A DNA stretch of 64,000 nt, taken from Aliishimia sp963721175 (GTDB lineage Bacteria > Pseudomonadota > Alphaproteobacteria > Rhodobacterales > Rhodobacteraceae). The translations under genes were made by a program, and so were the position numbers. The notes beneath the pieces were generated by a model. That model did no database searches and was not told the origin of the DNA. It worked only from the letters and a program-made list of their open reading frames with translations. The DNA is taken from NCBI GenBank assembly GCA_963721175.1, contig CAVRIG010000025.1, positions 1 to 64,000 on the forward strand. Direction: 5' to 3'. Below are positions 46,411-54,423 of this stretch, piece by piece. Positions within the stretch are counted from its first letter, which is position 1. Each line of letters opens with the position of its first letter.

Positions 46411-46515
46411 TCCGGGCTGGATTTGCAGAGCAAATCAACGCTATACGCAGAAAAGTCGAAGTTGCCATGAGCGCGTCTCACCTCTGACGGCCGCAATCTA
46501 GGAATCGCACAACGC

Positions 46516-47691
46516 ATGCTCCGCCGCCTCTACCACGAACAACCCGACAGCTTCGCCTTCACGCCGGAGAACCTGAAATGGGCGGAAGCGCAGATCACCA
46601 AGTATCCCGCATGGGCGGGAGGCATCGGCGATCATCCCGCTCCTGTGGCGCGCGCAGGAGCAGGAGGGATGGCTGACCCGCGCGGCGATCGAGCATATCG
46701 CCGACATGCTCGGCATGGCCTATATCCGGGCGCTGGAGGTGGCGAGCTTCTACTTCATGTTCCAGCTGCATCCTGTTGGCTCCCTTGCGCATTTCCAGAT
46801 CTGCGGAACCACCTCCTGCATGATCTGCGGGGCGGAGGACCTGATCGCGGTCTGCAAGGACAAGATCGCGCCAAAGCCGCACCAGGTGAGCCCGGATGGA
46901 AAGTTCTCGTGGGAGGAGGTCGAATGCCTCGGCGCCTGCGCGAACGCACCGATGGCGCAGATCGGCAAGGATTATTACGAGGATCTGACGGCGGAGCGAT
47001 TTGCCGAGATCATCGACGAGATCGCGGTCGGCAATGTGCCGACGCCGGGGCCGCAGAACGGGCGCTATGCGTCCGAGCCACTGTCTGGGCTGACGACGCT
47101 CAAGGAATTCGACAGCGGGCACACGCAATACAATGCGTCCGTGCAACGCGCCAAGGATCTCGGCGACACGATCAAGCGTATCGACGGGACCGAAGTCCCT
47201 CTCGTCGCACCTTGGGGCGATCAGGGCGGACGGCCCGTCGCCACCGATCCGAACCCTTCATCGGCCGCGAATGCCACGCCGGACACTGCGGAGACGCCGC
47301 CGACACTGACACAGATCGACGAAAGCGCGGGCAATCGGGCCATGGAAGCCGGGGAGCGCGCTTGCCAGTGAGTCGGAACCTGCCGCGCCGGCGGCTCAGA
47401 AGAAGCCTCGGGACGCTCGATGCGCCGCGGGACGGTGCGCCCGACGATCTGAAGATGATCAGGGGTGTCGGTCCGAAGCTCGAGGCGCTCCTGCACTCGA
47501 TGGGCGTCTTCCACTTCGACCAGATCGCCGCGTGGACGGCCGAGGAGGTCGCATGGGTCGACGAACATCTCGAAGGTTTCAAGGGCCGCGTGAGCCGCGA
47601 CGATTGGGTCGATCAGGCCAGACGGCTCGCCGACGGCGAAGAGACGGAATTTTCCCAACGTGCCAAGAAAGACGGTACATACGAAGACTAG
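46516..47691 (+). CDS. nuoE: NADH-quinone oxidoreductase subunit E with C-terminal H3TH-like domain, three frameshifts
   Basis: The 24-kDa-type subunit with a [2Fe-2S] cluster: MLRRLYHEQPDSFAFTPENL, AIEHIADMLGMAYIRALEVA, then cluster cysteines in FQICGTTSCMICGAEDL and VECLGACANAPMAQIGKDY. After the normal NuoE end (about residue 210) come a low-complexity acidic linker and a C-terminal domain DDLKMIRGVGPKLEALLHSM...FHFDQIAAW...VAWVDEHLEGFKGRVSRDDW, a helix-hairpin-helix type resembling COG3743 H3TH proteins. Single extra bases near 46610, 47362 and 47415 sum to three, restoring the starting frame. The same domain occurs in the next gene. Confidence 0.88.
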   Translation: MLRRLYHEQPDSFAFTPENLKWAEAQITKYPAWAGGIGDHPAPVARAGAGGMADPRGDRAYRRHARHGLYPGAGGGELLLHVPAASCWLPCAFPDLRNHLLHDLRGGGPDRGLQGQDRAKAAPGEPGWKVLVGGGRMPRRLRERTDGADRQGLLRGSDGGAICRDHRRDRGRQCADAGAAERALCVRATVWADDAQGIRQRAHAIQCVRATRQGSRRHDQAYRRDRSPSRRTLGRSGRTARRHRSEPFIGRECHAGHCGDAADTDTDRRKRGQSGHGSRGARLPVSRNLPRRRLRRSLGTLDAPRDGAPDDLKMIRGVGPKLEALLHSMGVFHFDQIAAWTAEEVAWVDEHLEGFKGRVSRDDWVDQARRLADGEETEFSQRAKKDGTYED

Positions 47692-47733
47692 GACACTGGG
47701 AAAGAACGAGATCAACGGGAGAGGTGACAGAAG

Positions 47734-48534
47734 ATGAGTAACAACGAGGGAGGCATGAGCTGCACCCAGGGATGTTGGGGACTGGCAGTGATCTCCGGCA
47801 TCATCGCTGCGGCGTTGCTGCTGATTTTGGGGAGATTGGCGCCCGATCCAGGCGATCTTCGCCCTGATCGTGCTCACGATCATTCTGGTGCTTTGCTGCA
47901 ATGGCTGGTCTGCAAGCCGATGGCCAGACCTGGCGCAGGGCCGCTGCAGAAAAAGAGCGAGAAGCCCGTGCTGACGAGCAAGGAGTTGGCGGCTGCGGCT
48001 GCGGCCAAGGCGCGTGAAGGGGCCGAACCGCAGCCCGAAACCCCCGCGGCGGCCGCTGCGCAGGCGGCGAAGGCCGGCGTGAAACCATCAAAGCCCTTGG
48101 CCGGCGAAGAGGAACTGGCGACGCGCAAGGGGACGTGGAAGTACGACAACGGAACGGCTGCGTCCGCGGCATCGACTCCAGCGGCAACGCCGGCACCGGC
48201 CGCGTCCGAACCCGCCGAAACCGAAGCCGCTGCGGCTCCGTCCAAGGCGGATGCGCCCGAGCAATTGAGTGCAGCGCGCGAAGGCGGTCCCGACGATCTG
48301 AAGATGATCAAGGGCGTGGGTCCGAAGCTGGAACAGCTTCTGCACTCGATGGGTTTCTTTCATTTCGACCAGATCGCGTCCTGGAAGTCGAAGGAGGTTG
48401 CCTGGGTCGACGAAAACCTGGAAGGCTTCAAGGGCCGGGTCAGCCGCGACAACTGGGTCGAACAGGCCCAGACGCTGTCGTCCGGCGGCTCCACGGAGTT
48501 TTCGAACAGGGTCAAGAAGGGCGACGTCTACTAG
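47734..48534 (+). CDS. membrane-anchored protein with H3TH-like domain, paralogous to the NuoE tail
   Basis: About 266 residues. The N-terminus MSNNEGGMSCTQGCWGLAVI leads into one or two membrane helices (IIAAALLLILG; with frame changes near 47840 and 47890 a second helix AIFALIVLTIILV and QWLVCKP appear). An Ala/Pro/Glu-rich linker of about 120 residues follows, then the C-terminal domain DDLKMIKGVGPKLEQLLHSM to the end FSNRVKKGDVY, about three quarters identical by eye to the NuoE tail. GVGPKLE is a helix-hairpin-helix turn of the DNA-contacting kind. Function unknown; it lies between nuoE and nuoF. Confidence 0.7.
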   Translation: MSNNEGGMSCTQGCWGLAVISGIIAAALLLILGRLAPDPGDLRPDRAHDHSGALLQWLVCKPMARPGAGPLQKKSEKPVLTSKELAAAAAAKAREGAEPQPETPAAAAAQAAKAGVKPSKPLAGEEELATRKGTWKYDNGTAASAASTPAATPAPAASEPAETEAAAAPSKADAPEQLSAAREGGPDDLKMIKGVGPKLEQLLHSMGFFHFDQIASWKSKEVAWVDENLEGFKGRVSRDNWVEQAQTLSSGGSTEFSNRVKKGDVY

Positions 48535-48551
48535 GGCGTCGCGATGGATGA

Positions 48552-48764
48552 ATGGCGAAGGGTTCCGGCGATCGGGGCAAGGCAGGGCGCCGCCTGGCGC
48601 TGGTCATAGCCGGCACGGGTCTGCTCTGGATCCTCGCCTATCTCTTGGGATCGGAATACGGCTGGTCCACTAACACGATGCTGTATTTCGATCTTGCGGC
48701 GCTGGCCGGCTTCGGTGCGGCGCTGGTTATTGCAATACGGCTCTGGCGCGCCCGCAAGGAATGA
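48552..48764 (+). CDS. DUF5337-type small membrane protein
   Basis: A 70-residue protein starting MAKGSGDRGKAGRRLALVIA. A basic N-terminus precedes helix 1 (LALVIAGTGLLWILAYLLGS) and helix 2 (LYFDLAALAGFGAALVIAIR) with a positive C-terminus LWRARKE. The layout matches the DUF5337 proteins that I recall only from Rhodobacteraceae nuo operons. It lies 17 bases after the H3TH-like gene and 32 before nuoF. No function known; a small complex I-linked membrane protein is possible. Confidence 0.65.
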   Translation: MAKGSGDRGKAGRRLALVIAGTGLLWILAYLLGSEYGWSTNTMLYFDLAALAGFGAALVIAIRLWRARKE

Positions 48765-48796
48765 GGCGGGCCGGAGCGGAAACGGAGTTCTAGCGC

Positions 48797-50080
48797 ATGC
48801 TGAAGGATCAGGACCGGATCTTTACCAATCTCTACGGGATGCACGACCGTACGCTGAAGGGCGCGCAGTCGCGCGGCCATTGGGACGGAACCGCCGACAT
48901 CATCAAGAAGGGCCGCAGCTGGGTCGTGGACGAGATGAAGAAATCCGGGCTGCGCGGGCGCGGCGGCGCGGGATTTCCGACCGGGCTCAAATGGTCCTTC
49001 ATGCCCAAGGAGAGCGACGGCCGCCCCGCGTACCTGGTCGTGAATGCCGACGAATCCGAACCGGGCACCTGCAAGGACCGGGAGATCATGCGGCATGACC
49101 CGCACACGCTGATCGAGGGGTGCCTGATCGCGAGTTTCGCGATGAACGCGCACGCCTGCTACATCTACATCCGCGGCGAATACATCCGCGAGAAGGAAGC
49201 GCTGCAGCACGCCATGGACGAGGCGTATGACGCGGGGCTTCTGGGAAAGAACGCGGCCGGGTCGGGCTGGGATTTCGATCTCTACCTGACCCACGGGGCC
49301 GGAGCGTATATCTGCGGCGAGGAAACGGCACTTCTGGAGAGCCTGGAAGGCAAGAAGGGGATGCCGCGGATGAAGCCGCCTTTCCCGGCGGGTGCGGGGC
49401 TTTACGGTTGCCCGACCACGGTCAACAACGTGGAATTGATCGCCGTGGTGCCGACCATTCTCCGCCGTGGCGCCGACTGGTTCTCGTCCTTCGGGCGGGC
49501 CAACAACGCGGGCACGAAGATCTTCGCGATCTCCGGGCACGTGAACAACCCCTGCGTCGTGGAGGACGCGATGTCGGTCAGTTTCGAGGAGTTGATCGAG
49601 ACGCATTGCGGCGGCATCCGGGGCGGCTGGGACAATCTCAAGGCGGTGATCCCGGGCGGCTCGTCGGTGCCATGCGTGCGGGGCGAGAACATGCGCGACG
49701 CGGTGCTGGATTTCGACGCGCTGAAGGAGAAGGGATCGAGCCTCGGGACGGCGGCGATCATCGTCATGGACAAGTCCACCGACATCATCAAGGCGATCTG
49801 GCGTCTGTCGGCCTTCTACAAGCATGAAAGCTGCGGCCAGTGCACGCCCTGTCGCGAAGGCACCGGCTGGATGATGCGCGTGATGGACCGCCTGGTGAAG
49901 GGCGAGGCCGAACCCGAGGAGATCGACATGCTCTGGGACGTGACCAAGCAGGTCGAGGGACACACCATCTGCGCGCTGGGCGACGCCGCGGCCTGGCCGA
50001 TCCAGGGCCTGATCCGCAATTTCCGCGACGAGATCGAGGACCGCATCAAGTACAAACGCAGCCCGGTCGCGGCGGAGTAG
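48797..50080 (+). CDS. nuoF: NADH-quinone oxidoreductase subunit F
   Basis: The 427-residue NADH-binding flavoprotein subunit (51-kDa type) where electrons enter complex I. FMN and NADH sites: SGLRGRGGAGFPTGLKWSF and GAGAYICGEETALLESLEG, with VVNADESEPGTCKDREIMRH between. The N3 [4Fe-4S] cluster cysteines are in HESCGQCTPCREGTGWMMRV and GHTICALGDAAAWPIQGLI. The reading frame is intact, unlike several neighbours. After it comes a block of five non-nuo genes before nuoG. Confidence 0.97.
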   Translation: MLKDQDRIFTNLYGMHDRTLKGAQSRGHWDGTADIIKKGRSWVVDEMKKSGLRGRGGAGFPTGLKWSFMPKESDGRPAYLVVNADESEPGTCKDREIMRHDPHTLIEGCLIASFAMNAHACYIYIRGEYIREKEALQHAMDEAYDAGLLGKNAAGSGWDFDLYLTHGAGAYICGEETALLESLEGKKGMPRMKPPFPAGAGLYGCPTTVNNVELIAVVPTILRRGADWFSSFGRANNAGTKIFAISGHVNNPCVVEDAMSVSFEELIETHCGGIRGGWDNLKAVIPGGSSVPCVRGENMRDAVLDFDALKEKGSSLGTAAIIVMDKSTDIIKAIWRLSAFYKHESCGQCTPCREGTGWMMRVMDRLVKGEAEPEEIDMLWDVTKQVEGHTICALGDAAAWPIQGLIRNFRDEIEDRIKYKRSPVAAE

Positions 50081-50109
50081 AGCGCCGCGTGGACCGGTAT
50101 ATTGCGCAT

Positions 50110-50541
50110 ATGAACTGGGCGGTGCTGAAGGCGCCGTGGGGGGATCCGGCGGTAGCGGGCTTCACCGACAACGCGCCGCGCGTCAGCATGCTGGCGCAAC
50201 GCGCGCCGGGCTTCGTCTGGCAGTTGTCGCCTGAACGGATCGAAGCCGGCTCTCACATCACGGCCGATTGGGGACCTGCGGATTGCATGGCGCTCACGCT
50301 CTCGGTCTGGAAAAGCGTGGAACAGCTGGAGCGTTTCGTGCATGGCTCCGTCCATGGCTCCTTTCTCGAACGTCGCGATCTCTGGTTCGAGCCGGCGGAC
50401 GAAAAGGCTTATGTTCTGTGGTTCGTCGACAAGGAGCACCGTCCCAATCTTGCAGAGGGCGCGGCGAAGCGGGCGCTCTATCGTTCAGAGGGACCGACGG
50501 ACGAAGCCTTCGATTTCGAATATGCGATGGCGCGGGTGTAG
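50110..50541 (+). CDS. DUF3291 family protein, copy 1
   Basis: A 143-residue protein starting MNWAVLKAPWGDPAVAGFTD. The DUF3291 pattern of a small ABM-like (dimeric alpha/beta barrel) fold is seen: APGFVWQLSPE, ALTLSVWKSVEQLERFVHGS, HGSFLERRDLWFEPADEKAY, VLWFVDKEHRPN. Neighbour copy 2 at 50556 shares the same motifs, so the pair arose by duplication and may form a heterodimer. In other bacteria DUF3291 proteins are uncharacterised. Gap of 29 bases after nuoF and 14 before copy 2 implies co-transcription. Confidence 0.75.
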   Translation: MNWAVLKAPWGDPAVAGFTDNAPRVSMLAQRAPGFVWQLSPERIEAGSHITADWGPADCMALTLSVWKSVEQLERFVHGSVHGSFLERRDLWFEPADEKAYVLWFVDKEHRPNLAEGAAKRALYRSEGPTDEAFDFEYAMARV

Positions 50542-50555
50542 GGGTGGAGGAACGG

Positions 50556-51038
50556 ATGCATCTGGCCGAGCTGAACATTGGCCGACTCGTGGCCTCCACC
50601 GACGATCCGCGCGTGGCGGAGTTCATGGCCGCGCTCGACCGGATCAACGGGCTCGGTAAACGGATGCCGGGCTTTGTCTGGATGATGGAAGGCTCGGGCG
50701 AACCGGGCACCGGCAACACCGAGAACAGCATCGGCGGCGACCCGCAGTTCGTGACCAACCTGACGGTTTGGGAAGATGTGGAAAGCCTCGAGAGGTTCGT
50801 CTGGGGCACCATCCACAAGCAGTTCTACGAGCGCCGGCAGGAGTGGTTCGAGATCTTGGGCGAGCAGCATTTCGTCATGTGGTGGATCCCAGAAGGTCAC
50901 CGGCCGACGCAGGACGAAGCGTTGGCACGGCTGGACCATCGCAAGGCGCATGGAGACAGTGACCACGCCTTCGGCTGGGAGTTTCTCGCGAACGCGGGCC
51001 TTTGGAAGACGCATGGCTGCCGGGTGGCGGCGGAGTAG
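50556..51038 (+). CDS. DUF3291 family protein, copy 2
   Basis: A 160-residue protein starting MHLAELNIGRLVASTDDPRV. Core motifs: GKRMPGFVWMMEGSGEPGTG, NLTVWEDVESLERFVWGTIH, KQFYERRQEWFEILGEQHF and VMWWIPEGHRPTQDEALARL, which correspond one to one to copy 1 and to typical DUF3291 sequences (WEd.e.L..F....H...... W). GGAGGAACGG before the ATG at 50556 is a good ribosome binding site. Function unknown; a small-molecule or heme/quinone-like ligand site would fit the fold, but that is conjecture. Confidence 0.8.
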   Translation: MHLAELNIGRLVASTDDPRVAEFMAALDRINGLGKRMPGFVWMMEGSGEPGTGNTENSIGGDPQFVTNLTVWEDVESLERFVWGTIHKQFYERRQEWFEILGEQHFVMWWIPEGHRPTQDEALARLDHRKAHGDSDHAFGWEFLANAGLWKTHGCRVAAE

Positions 51039-51046
51039 GGGCAGGA

Positions 51047-51466
51047 ATGGAGCAGTTTGCGGAATACGGACATGCGATCGTCGCGATGGCGGTCTTTGCC
51101 ATGTTCGGGCTGATCCTCGGCCCGGTCGCGGCGGCGCGCAGCACGGCGGTCGGCTATGCGCCGGGCGAAGTGCCCAAGCCGGACTACGGCGATGCGATCT
51201 ACAGGCTCACCCGCACCTATCAGAACGCGATGGAACTTGCGGGCCTCTTCACCGCGGTCACCGTAGCGGCGCTTCTCGCCGGGGCGAGCCCGTTCTGGGT
51301 GAACATCCTGGCATCCGTCTTCCTGGTCAGCCGAGTGGTCCTGGCCGTCGTTCATGTGGCGGGTGTCGGGAAACCGAACCTGGGCCCGCGAACTTATGTG
51401 TTCGTGATCGGCTGGGCCTGCTGCCTGATCCTCGGGATCATGGCCATCGTGGCGGTGCTCGCATGA
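51047..51466 (+). CDS. MAPEG family membrane protein
   Basis: A 139-residue integral membrane protein with four hydrophobic segments (about residues 10-30, 63-85, 86-104 and 114-137). The MAPEG (membrane-associated eicosanoid/glutathione metabolism) pattern is seen in YRLTRTYQNAMELAGLFTAV (the RxxxNxxE/N-like motif at the start of helix 2) and SRVVLAVVHVAGVGKPNLGP. Eukaryotic relatives use glutathione; bacterial members are mostly uncharacterised. It overlaps the following lipoprotein gene by four bases (ATGA). Confidence 0.8.
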   Translation: MEQFAEYGHAIVAMAVFAMFGLILGPVAAARSTAVGYAPGEVPKPDYGDAIYRLTRTYQNAMELAGLFTAVTVAALLAGASPFWVNILASVFLVSRVVLAVVHVAGVGKPNLGPRTYVFVIGWACCLILGIMAIVAVLA

Positions 51467-51795
51467 CCCGGCCGGTGGTGCTCCTGGGCCTGATCCTGAT
51501 GCTTCTGGCAGGGTGCGGTGGCCGGCAGGAAGAGCTCGCCTTCGATGGTCAGAACTTCCGCGCCAACCTGTCGCGGAGCGGTGGCGACCGGCAGGAATTC
51601 AGCATCTCGGTTCGTCCGGTCAGCGCATCGTTCGATGGCGCGCTGCAGGCCGGACGGTACGAGGCGACGCGGTATTGCATCGAAAACTACGGTACCTCCG
51701 ACGTCGATTGGGTCGTGGGACCGGATCAGCAGTTCGGCACGTACCCGATCGAAAACGACACGCTCTTGCTGAGCGGGGCATGCGAGTGGCGGTGA
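51463..51795 (+). CDS. predicted lipoprotein of unknown function
   Basis: A 110-residue protein with a signal peptide MTRPVVLLGLILMLLAGCGG whose LAGC is a lipobox; the Cys at position 18 would be lipidated and the protein anchored in a membrane facing the periplasm. The mature part contains FDGQNFRANLSRSGGDRQEF and YCIENYGTSDVDWVVGPDQ, with a Cys near the C-terminus (GACEWR) that may form a disulfide with YCIENYG. No family recognised. The start overlaps the MAPEG stop, so it is co-translated with the nuo operon genes. Confidence 0.65.
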   Translation: MTRPVVLLGLILMLLAGCGGRQEELAFDGQNFRANLSRSGGDRQEFSISVRPVSASFDGALQAGRYEATRYCIENYGTSDVDWVVGPDQQFGTYPIENDTLLLSGACEWR

Positions 51796-51920
51796 AGGAC
51801 CCAGCGACATATCGCGCCTTTTCATTTGCGTCGTGGCGATGCTATGCGTGGCATGAACGGGTCGAACCCACCTGCAAGCCAGGGTGCTACAGTGCGCCGC
51901 TGTCAGGAAGGAGATCCCGG

Positions 51921-52319
51921 ATGCGCAAACTGATGATCCTGCCGCTCGTCGCGTGTCTTGCTTCAGGCGGCGCACTCGCGAAACCGTCGCTGCGCGACGT
52001 CGAGCCCGTGGAAGACGGGCTGTTGGCGATTTCGGTGGCCGACAAGATACGGCGCGAATGCAGTCAGATATCCGGGCGGATCTTCAAGGCCCGTGGCGAA
52101 TTGTACCAACTTTATGAGGTGGCGCGGTCACGGGGCTATTCGGATGCGGAAATCAAGGCATACGTGAACGCGGATGCGGAAAAACAGCGCATGCGGGCCA
52201 AGCGCGATGCCTACCTGGCCCAGCTGGGGGTTGTTAAATCTGACCCGGAGACATACTGCGCGGCAGGCCGTGCCGAAATCCGCAGCGAGAGCCGTATCGG
52301 CGCGTTGCTGCGCGACTGA
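51921..52319 (+). CDS. DUF5333-type periplasmic protein
   Basis: A 132-residue exported protein; MRKLMILPLVACLASGGALA is a signal peptide with cleavage after ALA. The mature region PSLRDVEPVEDGLLAISVAD, IRRECSQISGRIFKARGELY, GYSDAEIKAYVNADAEKQRM and ETYCAAGRAEIRSESRIGAL corresponds to DUF5333, which I recall mainly in Rhodobacteraceae nuo operons. Two Cys (CSQI and YCAAG) could pair. AGGAAGGAG precedes the ATG. Its place in front of nuoG suggests a helper of complex I, but there is no evidence for the mechanism. Confidence 0.7.
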   Translation: MRKLMILPLVACLASGGALAKPSLRDVEPVEDGLLAISVADKIRRECSQISGRIFKARGELYQLYEVARSRGYSDAEIKAYVNADAEKQRMRAKRDAYLAQLGVVKSDPETYCAAGRAEIRSESRIGALLRD

Positions 52320-52350
52320 CAAGGGAGCCCGGACAGGGCAAGGTGACGAC

Positions 52351-54369
52351 ATGAGCGATACTCGCAAGATCATCATCGACGGCAAGGACGTCGAAGTCGA
52401 CGGCGCGATGACCCTCATCCAGGCCTGCGAGGAGGCCGGTATAGAGATCCCGCGCTTCTGCTATCACGAGCGCCTCTCCATCGCCGGCAATTGCCGGATG
52501 TGCCTCGTGGAGGTCGTGGGCGGTCCGCCCAAGCCGGCGGCCTCCTGCGCGATGCAGGTGAAGGACCTGCGACCCGGACCGGAAGGTCAGCCGCCGGTCG
52601 TCAAGACCAACTCGCCGATGGTGAAGAAGGCGCGCGAGGGGGTGATGGAGTTCCTGCTCATCAACCATCCGCTCGACTGTCCGATCTGCGACCAGGGCGG
52701 GGAATGCGATCTGCAGGACCAGGCGATGGCCTATGGCGTGGACTTCTCGCGCTATCGCGAGCCGAAGCGGGCGACCGAAGACCTGGATCTCGGCCCGTTG
52801 GTGGAGACGCACATGACCCGGTGCATCTCCTGCACACGTTGCGTCCGCTTCACCACCGAGGTCGCGGGGATCCATTCGATGGGCCAGACCGGCCGCGGCG
52901 AGGATGCGGAAATCACCTCATACCTCGGCGAGACGCTGGAATCGAACCTGCAGGGCAACATCATCGACCTGTGCCCCGTGGGCGCGCTGGTGTCGAAGCC
53001 CTATGCCTTCACGGCGCGGCCCTGGGAATTGACGAAGACCGAGTCGATCGACGTCATGGACGCGCTGGGTTCCAACATCCGTGTGGACACCAAGGGGCGC
53101 GAGGTGATGCGCTTCCTGCCCCGCAACCACGATGGCGTGAACGAGGAGTGGATTTCCGACAAGACCCGCTTCGTCTGGGACGGGCTTCGGCGGCAGCGTC
53201 TCGATAGGCCCTATATCCGTGAGAACGGCAAGCTGCGCCCCGCGACCTGGCCGGAGGCGCTCGACAAGGCCGCCGCGGCGATCAGGGGTGCGACGAAGCT
53301 CGTCGGACTGGTGGGTGATCTGGCGCCGACCGAGGCCGCGTTTGGCCTGAAACAGCTGGTCGAAGGGCAGGGTGGCGCGGTGGAGTGCCGCACGGATGGC
53401 GCGAAGCTGCCGGCCGGGAACCGCTCGGCCTATGTCGGCACGGCGCGGATCGAGGATCTGGACACGGCGAAATTCATCCTGCTGGTAGGCGCCAACCCGC
53501 GCGACGAGGCGCCGGTGCTGAACGCGCGCATCCGCAAGGCCTGGAGCCATGGCGCGCAGGTCGGCGTTGTCGGCGAACAGGTCGACCTGACCTATCCCTA
53601 TCATCATGCCGGAACGGACCGCGCGGCGCTGCAGGCGATACTCGACCGCGATCACGGCGATGTGGCGGACCATCCGTCGATCGTGGTCATCGGGCAGGGT
53701 GCACTGCAAGGCGAGGATGGCGAGGCCGTGATGGCGAGCGCCATGGCGGCTGCCGATGCTTCGAAGAGCGGCTTTCTCGTGCTGCACACGGCCGCGTCCC
53801 GCGTCGGCGCGATGGATGTTGGCGCCGTGAACGATGCCGGCATGGGCGTGCTCGACGGGGCGGACGTGGTCTACAACCTCGGCGCCGACGAGATCGACAT
53901 CGCGCCCGGCGCCTTCGTGATCTACCAGGGCTCCCACGGCGACCGCGGGGCACACAGGGCCGACGTGATCCTTCCGGCCGCGGCCTACACGGAAGAAAAC
54001 GGCTTGTTCGTGAATACCGAGGGGCGCCCGCAACTGGCGATGCGCGCCGGTTTCGCCCCGGGCGAAGCCAAGGAGAACTGGGCGATCCTGCGGGCGCTGT
54101 CGGCCGAGATCGGGGCACAGCAACCCTGGGACAGCCTTCCGCAACTGCGTCAGGCGCTGGTGAAACACGTCCCGCACCTGAAGAAAATCGACGATGTGCC
54201 GGACAACGAATGGCGACCGCTCTCTCGGGGCAACCTTGGCTCAGGCGCGTTTCCCAACGCGATCCATGATTTCTACCTGTCGAACCCGATCGCCCGGGCG
54301 AGCACCCTGATGGCGGAACTCAGCGCCCTCGCGAAGGCGCGCGCGCAACAACCGATGGCAGCGGAGTGA
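52351..54369 (+). CDS. nuoG: NADH-quinone oxidoreductase subunit G
   Basis: A 672-residue peripheral subunit holding a [2Fe-2S] and two [4Fe-4S] clusters. It begins MSDTRKIIIDGKDVEVDGAM. N-terminal ferredoxin cysteines: RFCYHERLSIAGNCRMCLVE and PAASCAMQV; His-ligated and N4/N5 motifs: FLLINHPLDCPICDQGGECD and TRCISCTRCVRFTTEVAGIH with LCPVGALVSKPYAF. The C-terminal molybdopterin-oxidoreductase-like domain has no cofactor residues, as expected (VVYNLGADEIDIAPGAFVIY; NGLFVNTEGRPQLAMRAGFA). The frame is intact. Confidence 0.96.
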   Translation: MSDTRKIIIDGKDVEVDGAMTLIQACEEAGIEIPRFCYHERLSIAGNCRMCLVEVVGGPPKPAASCAMQVKDLRPGPEGQPPVVKTNSPMVKKAREGVMEFLLINHPLDCPICDQGGECDLQDQAMAYGVDFSRYREPKRATEDLDLGPLVETHMTRCISCTRCVRFTTEVAGIHSMGQTGRGEDAEITSYLGETLESNLQGNIIDLCPVGALVSKPYAFTARPWELTKTESIDVMDALGSNIRVDTKGREVMRFLPRNHDGVNEEWISDKTRFVWDGLRRQRLDRPYIRENGKLRPATWPEALDKAAAAIRGATKLVGLVGDLAPTEAAFGLKQLVEGQGGAVECRTDGAKLPAGNRSAYVGTARIEDLDTAKFILLVGANPRDEAPVLNARIRKAWSHGAQVGVVGEQVDLTYPYHHAGTDRAALQAILDRDHGDVADHPSIVVIGQGALQGEDGEAVMASAMAAADASKSGFLVLHTAASRVGAMDVGAVNDAGMGVLDGADVVYNLGADEIDIAPGAFVIYQGSHGDRGAHRADVILPAAAYTEENGLFVNTEGRPQLAMRAGFAPGEAKENWAILRALSAEIGAQQPWDSLPQLRQALVKHVPHLKKIDDVPDNEWRPLSRGNLGSGAFPNAIHDFYLSNPIARASTLMAELSALAKARAQQPMAAE

Positions 54370-54423
54370 GACGGGTGACATCGAAGGGGAACAAGAAGAG
54401 CATGAAAGGCGCGGGTGACGTTC

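Noticed and set aside
46407..46488. 25-codon ORF from a GTG between nuoD and nuoE
   Set aside because: Too short, no ribosome binding site, and no similarity seen; treated as spacer.
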